Below are positions 50,207-57,384 of a stretch of DNA of 64,000 nt, in pieces; within the stretch, counting starts at the first letter, position 1, and each line of letters begins with the position of its first letter. This DNA comes from an uncultured Candidatus Melainabacteria bacterium (GTDB taxonomy: Bacteria > Cyanobacteriota > Vampirovibrionia > Gastranaerophilales > Gastranaerophilaceae), in contig CAKNXK010000024.1 in NCBI GenBank assembly GCA_932182025.1, positions 1-64,000 on the forward strand, written 5' to 3'. The notes beneath the pieces are model-generated. The model searched no databases. It was not told the DNA's origin and saw only the letters and a list, made by a program, of their open reading frames with translations. Made by a program: the position numbers and the translations under genes.

Positions 50207-51730
50207 CTATTTTGCAATTTCTGTTGTTCTAAATTCTCTTACAACTGTTACTTTGATTTGTCCTGGGTAATCAAGTTCATCTTCGATTTTCTTAGCGATA
50301 TCTCTTGCAAGTTTTTGAGAAGCCAAATCATCAAACATTTCTGATTGAACAATTACACGAACTTCACGACCTGCCTGAACAGCAAAAGATTGTTTAATAC
50401 CTTCATAGCTATTAACAATTTCTTCAATTTTTTGAAGACGTTTAATATAAATTTCCAAGGTATCACGTCTTGCCCCCGGTCTGCCAGCTGAAATAGCATC
50501 AGCAAGTTTAACAAGAACTGCTTCAATCGTATTAGCTGTAACATCATCGTGGTGAGCTTCAATAGCGTGAATAACTTCTTGTTTTTCGCCGTAACGGGAA
50601 GCAAGTTCTACACCAAGTTGAATATGCGTACCTTCCTGAGTTTGGTCAACAGCTTTACCGATATCGTGTAAAAGACCTGCACGTTTCGCAACATTAACAT
50701 TAGCACCTAATTCAGCTGCCAACATGCCTGCAATATGACCAACTTCAAGTGAGTGCTTAAGAACATTTTGACCATAGCTAGTTCTGTAATAAAGTCTTCC
50801 CAGATTTTTGATAAGCTCTTTATTTAAGCCCATAACACCCATATCTACAGCAGCGTTTTCACCTTCCTGCATGATTTTTTGTTCAACTTCTTCTCGTGAT
50901 TTTTCAACAGTTTCTTCAATTCTTACAGGGTGAATTCTGCCATCTTGAATAAGTTTTTCTAACGCGATTTTTGCAATCTCACGACGAACAGGGTCAAAAC
51001 CTGATAATACAACAGCTTCCGGAGTATCATCAATAATCAAATCAACACCGGTAAGAGTTTCCAGAGTTCTGATATTACGACCTTCACGACCGATAATTCT
51101 GCCTTTCATTTCGTCATTTGGAAGCGAAACTACAGAAACAGTCGATTCAACAACCTGTTCCATCATACATCTTTGCATTGTTGTAGAAAGAATTTCTTTT
51201 GATTTTTCCAAGGCAGCTTCTCTGATTTTAGCCTCATTCTCTCTAATCAATTGAAGCTGCTCCTGAGCCAAGTCGCTCTTCAACTGTTCCATCAAAGTAC
51301 GTTTAGCTTCCTCAGTTGACATACCTGAAATTCTTTCCAATTCAGCAGTTGTCTTACCCATAATTTCGTCAAGCAAATCTTCTTTTTCGATTAGTTGATC
51401 TTTCATTTTATCCAAAGAAACTTCTTTATCAGTAAGTTCCTGCATTTTATCTTCAATTTGGTCTTCGCGTTTTGAAAGCTTGTTTTCAATCTGTTGGAAC
51501 TCTCTTCTGCGTTCTCTTTCATCATTGTTAAGCTGTTCTCTATCGCGTTGAAGTGCTTCTTTAGCTTTAATCATAGCTTCTTTTTGTAAAATAGCTTCCT
51601 TCTCCGCAAGGTCTTTCATACTTTGCTCAGTCTGAGCCACGAGGTTTTTGTATTTAACCCTCTGAACGGCTATAACAGCAGCAAGAATTACCGATACTAT
51701 TATGGCAACGGTCAATAATGCACTATTCAT
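50207..51730 (-). CDS. rny: Ribonuclease Y
   Basis: A 507-residue membrane-anchored endoribonuclease. It has an N-terminal membrane helix ([20 protein letters not shown]), a long coiled coil (about 30-190), a KH domain ([20 protein letters not shown]) and an HD domain with [11 protein letters not shown] and EAHHDDVT. It initiates mRNA decay in many bacteria that lack RNase E. Its 110-base-plus leader is A/T-rich with a small CGGG/CCCG hairpin. It is the first gene of the rny-ymdB-PHP group. Confidence 0.97.
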   Translation of the reverse strand: MNSALLTVAIIVSVILAAVIAVQRVKYKNLVAQTEQSMKDLAEKEAILQKEAMIKAKEALQRDREQLNNDERERRREFQQIENKLSKREDQIEDKMQELTDKEVSLDKMKDQLIEKEDLLDEIMGKTTAELERISGMSTEEAKRTLMEQLKSDLAQEQLQLIRENEAKIREAALEKSKEILSTTMQRCMMEQVVESTVSVVSLPNDEMKGRIIGREGRNIRTLETLTGVDLIIDDTPEAVVLSGFDPVRREIAKIALEKLIQDGRIHPVRIEETVEKSREEVEQKIMQEGENAAVDMGVMGLNKELIKNLGRLYYRTSYGQNVLKHSLEVGHIAGMLAAELGANVNVAKRAGLLHDIGKAVDQTQEGTHIQLGVELASRYGEKQEVIHAIEAHHDDVTANTIEAVLVKLADAISAGRPGARRDTLEIYIKRLQKIEEIVNSYEGIKQSFAVQAGREVRVIVQSEMFDDLASQKLARDIAKKIEDELDYPGQIKVTVVREFRTTEIAK

Positions 51731-51919
51731 CTAGCACCTTTTCCTTTTCTATTTTTTTATATATACACGACACTCGGGCACATATAACCTACCCGAAACT
51801 ATTAATTTTATTTAATAAGCTCTTTTATCGCATATATCCTCAAAAATTTTATCTACTACTATGATTTTATCATATCATATAAAGCAGCTTTTGTATACAA
51901 TTATAAAGATAGTTTAACA

Positions 51920-51955
51920 AAAAAGACTCAAACCGGATTGGCTTGAGTCTTTTTA
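51920..51955 (-). terminator. Intrinsic terminator of tpiA
   Basis: On the minus strand, AAAAAGACTCAAGCC pairs with GGTTTGAGTCTTTTT with one mismatch, 17 bases after the tpiA stop. Confidence 0.85.
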
Positions 51956-51971
51956 ATAATTATTTTATTAA

Positions 51972-52766
51972 TTATACAGAAACTTTCATTGTGTTAGCAA
52001 TGATTTCATTGAAGCTGTCAGCTTTCAAGCTTGCTCCGCCAACCAAAGCTCCGTCGATGTCAGATTGAGACATTTGTTCTTCGATTGTAGAAGGTTTTAC
52101 TGAACCGCCGTAAAGAATTCTGATAGCATCACCAGCTGAAGCAGAAGAAACTTCTTTAACAACGTTTCTAATCATAGCGATTACTCTGTTTGCTTCAACG
52201 CTGTCACAAGTTTTACCAGTACCAATAGCCCAGATTGGTTCGTAAGCGATAACTGATTTAGCAACTTCTTCTTCTGATAAACCATTCAATGCTGCTCTGA
52301 TTTGAGTTGCAATATGCTCATCTGTAACACCAGCTTCTCTTTGTTCAAGTGTTTCACCACAGCAGATAATAGGAATCAAACCGCCTGCTAAGATAGCTTT
52401 TGCTTTTTTGTTAATCATTTCATCAGTTTCTGAGAAGTATTGTCTTCTTTCAGAGTGACCGATAATTACATAAGAGCATCCTGCATCTGCTAACATTTCA
52501 ACAGAAATTTCGCCTGTAAAAGCACCAGATTTTTCCCAGTGGCAGTTTTGACCAGCGATAGAAATCTTATTGCCGCCGCATCCGCAGTTACATCTTTCTG
52601 TTTCAACAACATTTAATGAAGTAAAAACAGGAGCAATAACAACTGTAGGAAGCTGATCAGCAGTAAAATCTTTTGTAAAATTCTTTATTCCTTCAAACAA
52701 TGCTTTTGCATCCGCTTGAAGTAAGTTCATTTTCCAGTTTCCTGCAATAATTGGTTTTCTTGACAT
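51972..52766 (-). CDS. tpiA: Triosephosphate isomerase with a Cys/Gly-rich insert
   Basis: A 264-residue TIM-barrel enzyme that interconverts dihydroxyacetone phosphate and glyceraldehyde 3-phosphate. Catalytic residues are in place: Lys in GNWKMN, His in IIGHSERRQYF, Glu in AYEPIWAIGTG, and phosphate loops ILYGGSVKP and LVGGASL. Between strand 2 and the NCHWEKSGAFTGEI segment lies an unusual insert, TERCNCGCGGNK, with three cysteines that could bind a metal or be redox-active. Codon bias suggests high expression. It has its own promoter and a structured leader. Confidence 0.96.
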   Translation of the reverse strand: MSRKPIIAGNWKMNLLQADAKALFEGIKNFTKDFTADQLPTVVIAPVFTSLNVVETERCNCGCGGNKISIAGQNCHWEKSGAFTGEISVEMLADAGCSYVIIGHSERRQYFSETDEMINKKAKAILAGGLIPIICCGETLEQREAGVTDEHIATQIRAALNGLSEEEVAKSVIAYEPIWAIGTGKTCDSVEANRVIAMIRNVVKEVSSASAGDAIRILYGGSVKPSTIEEQMSQSDIDGALVGGASLKADSFNEIIANTMKVSV

Positions 52767-52797
52767 AATAATATCTCCTTTTTTATAACATTTGGTC

Positions 52798-52847
52798 GGT
52801 TGACATTGGTTTTATCTACCAACCTATTCTCTCACTGCTTGTCAACC
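52798..52847 (-). promoter_or_regulatory. Structured leader of tpiA
   Basis: GGTTGACA (52798-52805) and TGTCAACC (52840-52847) are perfect complements, enclosing a smaller GGTT/AACC-type stem. The structure lies within the 110-base leader, just upstream of the AAGGAG ribosome site, so it could affect translation or mRNA stability. Confidence 0.5.
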
Positions 52848-52882
52848 TCTGCTGCATTTATTACAAGCGGGTTCGCACTGGT

Positions 52883-52911
52883 AGTATAGAATAAACACGC
52901 TTTAAAATCAA
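52883..52911 (-). promoter_or_regulatory. Promoter of tpiA
   Basis: On the minus strand, TTGATT (52906-52911), 17 bases, TATACT (52883-52888). Predicted start near 52876. Confidence 0.75.
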
Positions 52912-52992
52912 CAAATTACCTTCTTATATTAATAATAAGCAGAATAAAAAAATACAATAATGTTTTATCCTAATAAAAAAAGGAGACTTATA

Positions 52993-53523
52993 ATGACAGA
53001 AAAACGATTTTTAAATTTTATTTTAATAGAAGGTATTTTGCTTTCTGTTCTTGGTATTTGCATGCTTATGCTTCCAAAAGTTACATCACTTACTTTTGGC
53101 TTAATGATTTGCATAGGCTTAATTGTTTACGGTATCTACAAAATTGCACACGCTATTGTTACAAGAAACTATGAAAGACATTTTGTACTCAATATCGTAA
53201 TCGGCGCAGTACTTGCTGTTTTAGGGATTGTTCTATTAAGCGTACCCCAAATAAACTTACTTATTATTACATCAATAATCGGGGTTTATTTTCTTGTAGA
53301 AAGTATTTCTAACACCGCCTTTGCCGTACAAACCAGAAAAACAATGTCTTTTTGGTGGGTAGTTCTTCTTATTGCAATTATGCAATTCATTCTTGGTTTA
53401 ATCATTATTTTAGGACTTCCTATGACTTCATTATGGGTTGTCGGAATGCTTCTTGGTATCAATTTCCTTGTATCAGGAATGGGTTTAATTGCATTCAGAT
53501 TATCTAATAAATACGACTACTAG
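52993..53523 (+). CDS. HdeD-family (DUF308) membrane protein
   Basis: A 176-residue protein with six membrane helices in three pairs, each pair showing the DUF308 pattern (VLGICMLMLPKVTSLTFGLM; VLGIVLLSVPQINLLIITSI; ILGLIIILGLPMTSLWVVGM). HdeD-type proteins are linked to acid tolerance in E. coli, but the mechanism is unknown. I chose ATG 52993 because AAGGAG precedes it. It is followed 16 bases later by a rhodanese gene, so the two are probably co-transcribed. Confidence 0.88.
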   Translation: MTEKRFLNFILIEGILLSVLGICMLMLPKVTSLTFGLMICIGLIVYGIYKIAHAIVTRNYERHFVLNIVIGAVLAVLGIVLLSVPQINLLIITSIIGVYFLVESISNTAFAVQTRKTMSFWWVVLLIAIMQFILGLIIILGLPMTSLWVVGMLLGINFLVSGMGLIAFRLSNKYDY

Positions 53524-53539
53524 AGAAAAGGGGTATAAT

Positions 53540-53923
53540 ATGTGTGAATTTGTAAAAAACTTTAGAAACGACAGTGAAAAAGCTCAACAATTCTTTGCCA
53601 AAAAACTTGCATTTTCACTTGGACCTGTTGAATTAAAAGAACTTTCCGAACAAAACGAAGTAAAAATTATTGATGTAAGACATCGCTCTGACTACGAAGT
53701 AGGACATATTCCAATGGCAATTTCTATTCCTTACGAAGAACTTGAAGGACGCCTAAACGAATTAAACAAAGAAGATTTGCATGTAGTCTACTGCTACAAT
53801 CCATTCTGTCATCTTGGTGCAAGAGCAGCCTTAGTACTTGCACAACACCAGCTTCCTGTAATGGAACTTTGTGGCGGTTTTAAGGTTTGGAGCGAAGATT
53901 TTAGGTTCGCAACAACTATATAA
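53540..53923 (+). CDS. Rhodanese-domain protein
   Basis: A 127-residue single-domain rhodanese. After a 40-residue helical lead-in come VKIIDVRHRSDYEVGHIPMA, the active-site loop VVYCYNPFCHLGARAALVLA and MELCGGFKVW. The loop begins with the expected Cys and is longer than usual, with a second Cys five residues on. Such proteins carry persulfide sulfur. ATG 53540 follows an AAAAGGGG site. It lies downstream of the HdeD-like gene and ends before a shared terminator. Confidence 0.92.
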   Translation: MCEFVKNFRNDSEKAQQFFAKKLAFSLGPVELKELSEQNEVKIIDVRHRSDYEVGHIPMAISIPYEELEGRLNELNKEDLHVVYCYNPFCHLGARAALVLAQHQLPVMELCGGFKVWSEDFRFATTI

Positions 53924-53929
53924 TTGAAA

Positions 53930-53968
53930 AAAGAATCGGGTTGGACAGAAAATCCAACCCGATTTTAA
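53930..53968. terminator. Bidirectional terminator
   Basis: AATCGGGTTGGA and TCCAACCCGATT form a perfect 12-base stem with A/T runs on both sides. It serves the rhodanese gene on the plus strand and the XRE gene on the minus strand. Confidence 0.88.
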
Positions 53969-53973
53969 AATAA

Positions 53974-54210
53974 TTATAAATCAACCTTCTCAACATTAAT
54001 TAAATCAACAAGCTCCATTTCAAAAGCATTGGCAATCTTTATTAAAGTATCTGCTGACGGAGAACTAGTACCTTTTTCCACAGCATTTATATATGTTTTG
54101 CTAAGAAAAGACAATTCAGCCAATTTTTCCTGTGACCAACCTCTTTTAGTTCTCTCAAGCTTGATTTTAATTCCAATCTTCTGTCTTACTTTTTCAACTT
54201 CATTTGTCAT
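53974..54210 (-). CDS. XRE-family transcriptional regulator
   Basis: A 78-residue Cro/C1-type helix-turn-helix protein: GIKIKLERTKRGWSQEKLAE, LSFLSKTYINAVEKGTSSPS, TLIKIANAFEMELVDLINVE. It has only the DNA-binding domain. I chose ATG 54210, since upstream codons overlap the divergent promoter. There is no SD; TATAGT lies 7 bases upstream, so the message is probably leaderless. It is divergent from a 70-residue protein, and TTGA-CAA-type repeats in the shared spacer are likely binding sites. Confidence 0.9.
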   Translation of the reverse strand: MTNEVEKVRQKIGIKIKLERTKRGWSQEKLAELSFLSKTYINAVEKGTSSPSADTLIKIANAFEMELVDLINVEKVDL

Positions 54211-54288
54211 ATTATCAACTATATTAGAACGTTGACAAAATATATTCAATATTATATACTTGAACAAAAGTCGCATATAGTTGAACAA
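54211..54288. promoter_or_regulatory. Divergent promoter/operator region of the XRE module
   Basis: Plus strand: consensus promoter TTGACA (54232-54237), 17 bases, TATACT (54255-54260). Minus strand: TATAGT (54218-54223) 7 bases before the XRE start. TTGACAAA at 54232, TTGAACAA at 54260 and TTGAACAA at 54281 are spaced direct repeats. TCAAC (54215-54219) and GTTGA (54231-54235) form an inverted pair over the -35 box. This suits autoregulation by the XRE protein. Confidence 0.6.
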
Positions 54289-54298
54289 GGATAGGTTT

Positions 54299-54511
54299 AT
54301 GAATGCAAATGAATTAAAAGAGTTAGATAATCTTGAACAATTGGCAATAGATGTAGGCTGTTTGATATCTGTTACAAAGGATTCATGCCAGACAAATGAT
54401 TATACTAACGAGCAGATTGTTCTGGAATACGCAATGTCAATCCAAGAGGAGATTATTGAAAAGATAATTAACCTTAGTTGTTTTTACACAGCACAGGACG
54501 ACCGAAACTAA
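54299..54511 (+). CDS. Small hypothetical protein divergent from the XRE regulator
   Basis: A 70-residue acidic, mostly helical protein (ELKELDNLEQLAIDVGCLIS, then IVLEYAMSIQEEIIEKIINL). No family recognised. I chose ATG 54299 with AAGGATAGG upstream; the in-frame TTG at 54281 lies inside an operator-like repeat. It is driven by a consensus promoter controlled by the neighbouring XRE module. Its last 38 bases overlap the 3' end of the convergent helicase gene. An antitoxin-like or phage-type role is possible, but nothing shows it directly. Confidence 0.65.
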   Translation: MNANELKELDNLEQLAIDVGCLISVTKDSCQTNDYTNEQIVLEYAMSIQEEIIEKIINLSCFYTAQDDRN

Positions 54512-56453
54512 TGCGTTTAACTTTAATCGCGTTAGTTTCGATTAGTTCGTCAATAATCTGGGAAACAGCTTTTTGAGTCATTCCGTTTAAGCAGGCAAAG
54601 TATTTTGAACCTGCAATTTTAGCGTTGTATTCCGTATCTTTAACTGCACGGCTTCCGACAAGAATTTTAACAAGCCCGCTTTTACCATACATCCCGCTAA
54701 ACTCTTGTACACATCCAACTATCAACTCGCGGGCATTTGAATTTTCTTTCGGTTCTTCGATTTTATCCTGAACCTCTTCAACTTCACCTACTTCCTGAAT
54801 ATTTTCATAAAATTCAGCAACATGTGAATCCACAAGGACTTTTTGGACTTCAAAATTCTTCAAATAAAGTCCTTCTAATGTTTTAACCCTGCTCATTGCA
54901 ACATAAGCCTGCCCGCGCTCAAAAATACGCGAGCAGTCAACCACAAGTTTATCAAGAGTCATTCCCTGAGATTTGTGAATAGTAATCCCATATGCCAGTT
55001 TTAAAGGATACTGGGTTCTTTCAGCTACAACTCTGTCGTTATAATAATATTCAAATTTGTTTTTAGGAATATTAGCTTCAACTCCGTTATCAAATTTAAT
55101 AGTTATAGAGTTTTCGTTAAACTTCATAATTGTACCGCAAGAGCCGTTAATCAAGCCTTTATTGAAATCCATATTCACAAGAAGCATAACTTTTGCACCA
55201 AGTTTCAAGGCGATTTCTTTTTCCGCTCGGCAATTTTTTGAAAAGATTTCTAAAATATATTTTTCGCTTTCATTAAAATCCTCATAAACAGGCTTGTTAC
55301 CGCGATAAACTCCGTCTTGTGCCTCAAGTATTTTTACAGGTTCTTCAATTCGGTTGAATTTTGCTAAGTTGTATTGATTAGCCTCGTTATTAGTTGAAAA
55401 AATATGTAAAATATCGGTTTCAGAAGTATCCATATCGGTATTTCTGGTATTCAAAAGTTCAATATCATCAGGTTCAAGGCAATTTGTTCTCATGTGAGCG
55501 AGTGCTGTAATAAATTCTTCTTCGTTTTGACGATAGTTCTTTTTAAGAACAACATTTTGAAGTTTCAACTCTTCCCACAAAGGAGAATCAAAACAATATT
55601 TTCGCTCTAAAGCTTCTTCTTCTACCGGAGGAAGCTGAAAGAAGTCACCAATTAATAATAACTGAATACCGCCGAATGGTTCATTATTTTCTCTAATCTC
55701 TTTTAGAACCTCATTAACATATTCAAAGGTTTCAATATTAAGCATCGAAATCTCGTCAATAGCAAGAATTTTGCAGTTCAAAATCTGTCTTAAAGTAGAA
55801 ACTCGGGCACGGATTTTTTCAACTGTTTTTGAAACAGGGTTTCTGCAAAGCCCGACACCAGCCCAGGAGTGCAAAGTCTGACCTTTGACATTCACGGCAG
55901 CAATACCTGTGGTGCTTGTAATCGTGAGTTTCTTTTTGAATTTACTTTTGAGTTTATTCAAAATATAACTCTTACCGGTTCCTGCAAAACCTGTCAAAAA
56001 TACGTTGTCACCTCTTTTTATAAGATTAAGGATTTTGTTATAAACATCATCCTCCTGAGGTTTTGAAACAACTTCAAACTCATCTGCGAACTCTAATTCT
56101 TTTTCAAAATCAATCTGGTCAAAATTAATTATTTTATAAGAACAAATTTCCTGTTTCCCATTAATTCTTGTAAATGCTAGCGGTGTTTGTCCTGATTTTA
56201 ATTCATTAAGAAGCTTATTTTCGCTAACCCATTTAGTAGAACTAAAACCCTTTAATAATTTTAAACACTCTAAAATTCCCTGTGTAACTGCCTGAAACTT
56301 TCGTCCGTCAGAATTGGTATGCAGCACAGGAATTTCTTCCAACAACTTATTTGCAAAATCCGTCAAATCAGAATATTCAACCTCTTCCGAAGTCAAAACC
56401 ATCAAGGTGATGTCCGGTGATTTAAAATTAGGTTCTGCTAAAATCTTTTTCAT
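54474..56453 (-). CDS. Pif1-like DNA helicase with C-terminal RQC-type domain
   Basis: A 659-residue SF1B helicase. The N-terminal 120 residues are an unassigned domain. The helicase core has Walker A LTGFAGTGKSYILNKL, TSTTGIAAVNVKGQTLHSWA, Walker B ILAIDEISMLN, LLIGDFFQLPPV, and motif V-VI text YGITIHKSQGMTLDKL and GQAYVAMSRVKTL. A C-terminal winged helix (LVKILVGSRAVKDTEYNAKI, then MTQKAVSQIIDELI) matches the RQC domain of RecQ helicases. It should unwind forked or quadruplex DNA. There is no SD; TAAAAT lies 6 bases upstream. It is divergent from the HD gene with a 37-base spacer. Confidence 0.92.
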   Translation of the reverse strand: MKKILAEPNFKSPDITLMVLTSEEVEYSDLTDFANKLLEEIPVLHTNSDGRKFQAVTQGILECLKLLKGFSSTKWVSENKLLNELKSGQTPLAFTRINGKQEICSYKIINFDQIDFEKELEFADEFEVVSKPQEDDVYNKILNLIKRGDNVFLTGFAGTGKSYILNKLKSKFKKKLTITSTTGIAAVNVKGQTLHSWAGVGLCRNPVSKTVEKIRARVSTLRQILNCKILAIDEISMLNIETFEYVNEVLKEIRENNEPFGGIQLLLIGDFFQLPPVEEEALERKYCFDSPLWEELKLQNVVLKKNYRQNEEEFITALAHMRTNCLEPDDIELLNTRNTDMDTSETDILHIFSTNNEANQYNLAKFNRIEEPVKILEAQDGVYRGNKPVYEDFNESEKYILEIFSKNCRAEKEIALKLGAKVMLLVNMDFNKGLINGSCGTIMKFNENSITIKFDNGVEANIPKNKFEYYYNDRVVAERTQYPLKLAYGITIHKSQGMTLDKLVVDCSRIFERGQAYVAMSRVKTLEGLYLKNFEVQKVLVDSHVAEFYENIQEVGEVEEVQDKIEEPKENSNARELIVGCVQEFSGMYGKSGLVKILVGSRAVKDTEYNAKIAGSKYFACLNGMTQKAVSQIIDELIETNAIKVKRISFGRPVLCKNN

Positions 56454-56478
56454 ATAAACATTTTACTAAAAAATGTGT

Positions 56479-56484
56479 TATAAT
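56479..56484 (+). promoter_or_regulatory. Extended -10 promoter of the HD gene (leaderless)
   Basis: TGT followed by TATAAT, then 6 bases to ATG 56491, with no ribosome site. The minus-strand TAAAAT of the helicase gene (56460-56465, 6 bases before its ATG) lies back to back with it. Confidence 0.6.
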
Positions 56485-56490
56485 AATAGT

Positions 56491-57297
56491 ATGAAGTCAA
56501 CAAAAGAAATTGCTGTAGAAAACAAGCTTATTAAAAGATTACAAACCCTGCCAAAAGCATTAGAGCTTGCAAATTATTTATTAACCGATGCGGAAGTTCA
56601 AGAGATGCAGGATTATGCGAACAACGTATCCATCAAGCGTTTGGGATTTAACGACCACGGACCTGTTCACATGAGACAGGTAGCTAATAATGCCGTAAAA
56701 ATGCTTCGCATTTTAAGAGATGCAGGCATCAAAACATCACTTGAAACCGAAGAAGTCGGAACTTTTGAAGACAGTGTTTGTGCACTTATCCTTGCGGGTT
56801 TGATGCACGATTTAGGCATGATGATAGGAAGACAGTCCCACGAAGAAATGTCTTTAATCCTTGCAAAACCGATTATGGAACGCGCTCTGGAAGCGGTTTT
56901 CCCTGATGATTTGCATAAACGAACAGTTATAAAAGCTGTTGCAATGGAATCAATTATCGGGCACATGTCATCCAGAAAAATCCATTCAATCGAAGCAGGT
57001 ATTATGCTTATTGCTGACGGCTGTGATATGACAAAAGGACGTGCGCGTATTCCAATGTCAATCAGCACAACTCCGAAAGTCGGCGATATCCATAAATACT
57101 CAGCTAACGCTATTAACTTTATAAAAATCCACCACGGAGAAAAGAAGCCAATCAGAATTGATGTGGATATGACGGGTGATGTAGGTTTATTCCAGATTGA
57201 AGAAGTTTTGTTGACTAAAATTAATTCAAGTCCTGCAAAACAGTTCATTGAGCTTTGCGCAAGAGTCGAAGGATTAGAACCTAAGTATTATTTGTAA
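56491..57297 (+). CDS. HD-domain phosphohydrolase
   Basis: A 268-residue HD-superfamily protein. Metal-site residues lie in FNDHGPVHMRQVANNAVKML, LAGLMHDLGMMIGRQSHEE, and IIGHMSSRKIHSIEAGIMLI, followed by ADGCDMTKGRARIP. The C-terminal domain (about 200-268) is an alpha/beta unit. Family members hydrolyse nucleotides or cyclic dinucleotides; the substrate here is unknown. ATG 56491 was chosen by the promoter spacing. It ends before a bidirectional terminator. Confidence 0.88.
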   Translation: MKSTKEIAVENKLIKRLQTLPKALELANYLLTDAEVQEMQDYANNVSIKRLGFNDHGPVHMRQVANNAVKMLRILRDAGIKTSLETEEVGTFEDSVCALILAGLMHDLGMMIGRQSHEEMSLILAKPIMERALEAVFPDDLHKRTVIKAVAMESIIGHMSSRKIHSIEAGIMLIADGCDMTKGRARIPMSISTTPKVGDIHKYSANAINFIKIHHGEKKPIRIDVDMTGDVGLFQIEEVLLTKINSSPAKQFIELCARVEGLEPKYYL

Positions 57298-57356
57298 TAA
57301 ATTGCACCCTACGAACTTTTGGAAGATTTTTCAATGAAGCTAATGAAACAAATATT

Positions 57357-57381
57357 AAAGGTCGGATAATATCCGACCTTT
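57357..57381. terminator. Bidirectional terminator
   Basis: AAAGGTCGGATA and TATCCGACCTTT form a perfect stem around one base, between the HD gene and the convergent helicase-nuclease gene. Confidence 0.8.
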
Positions 57382-57384
57382 GAC

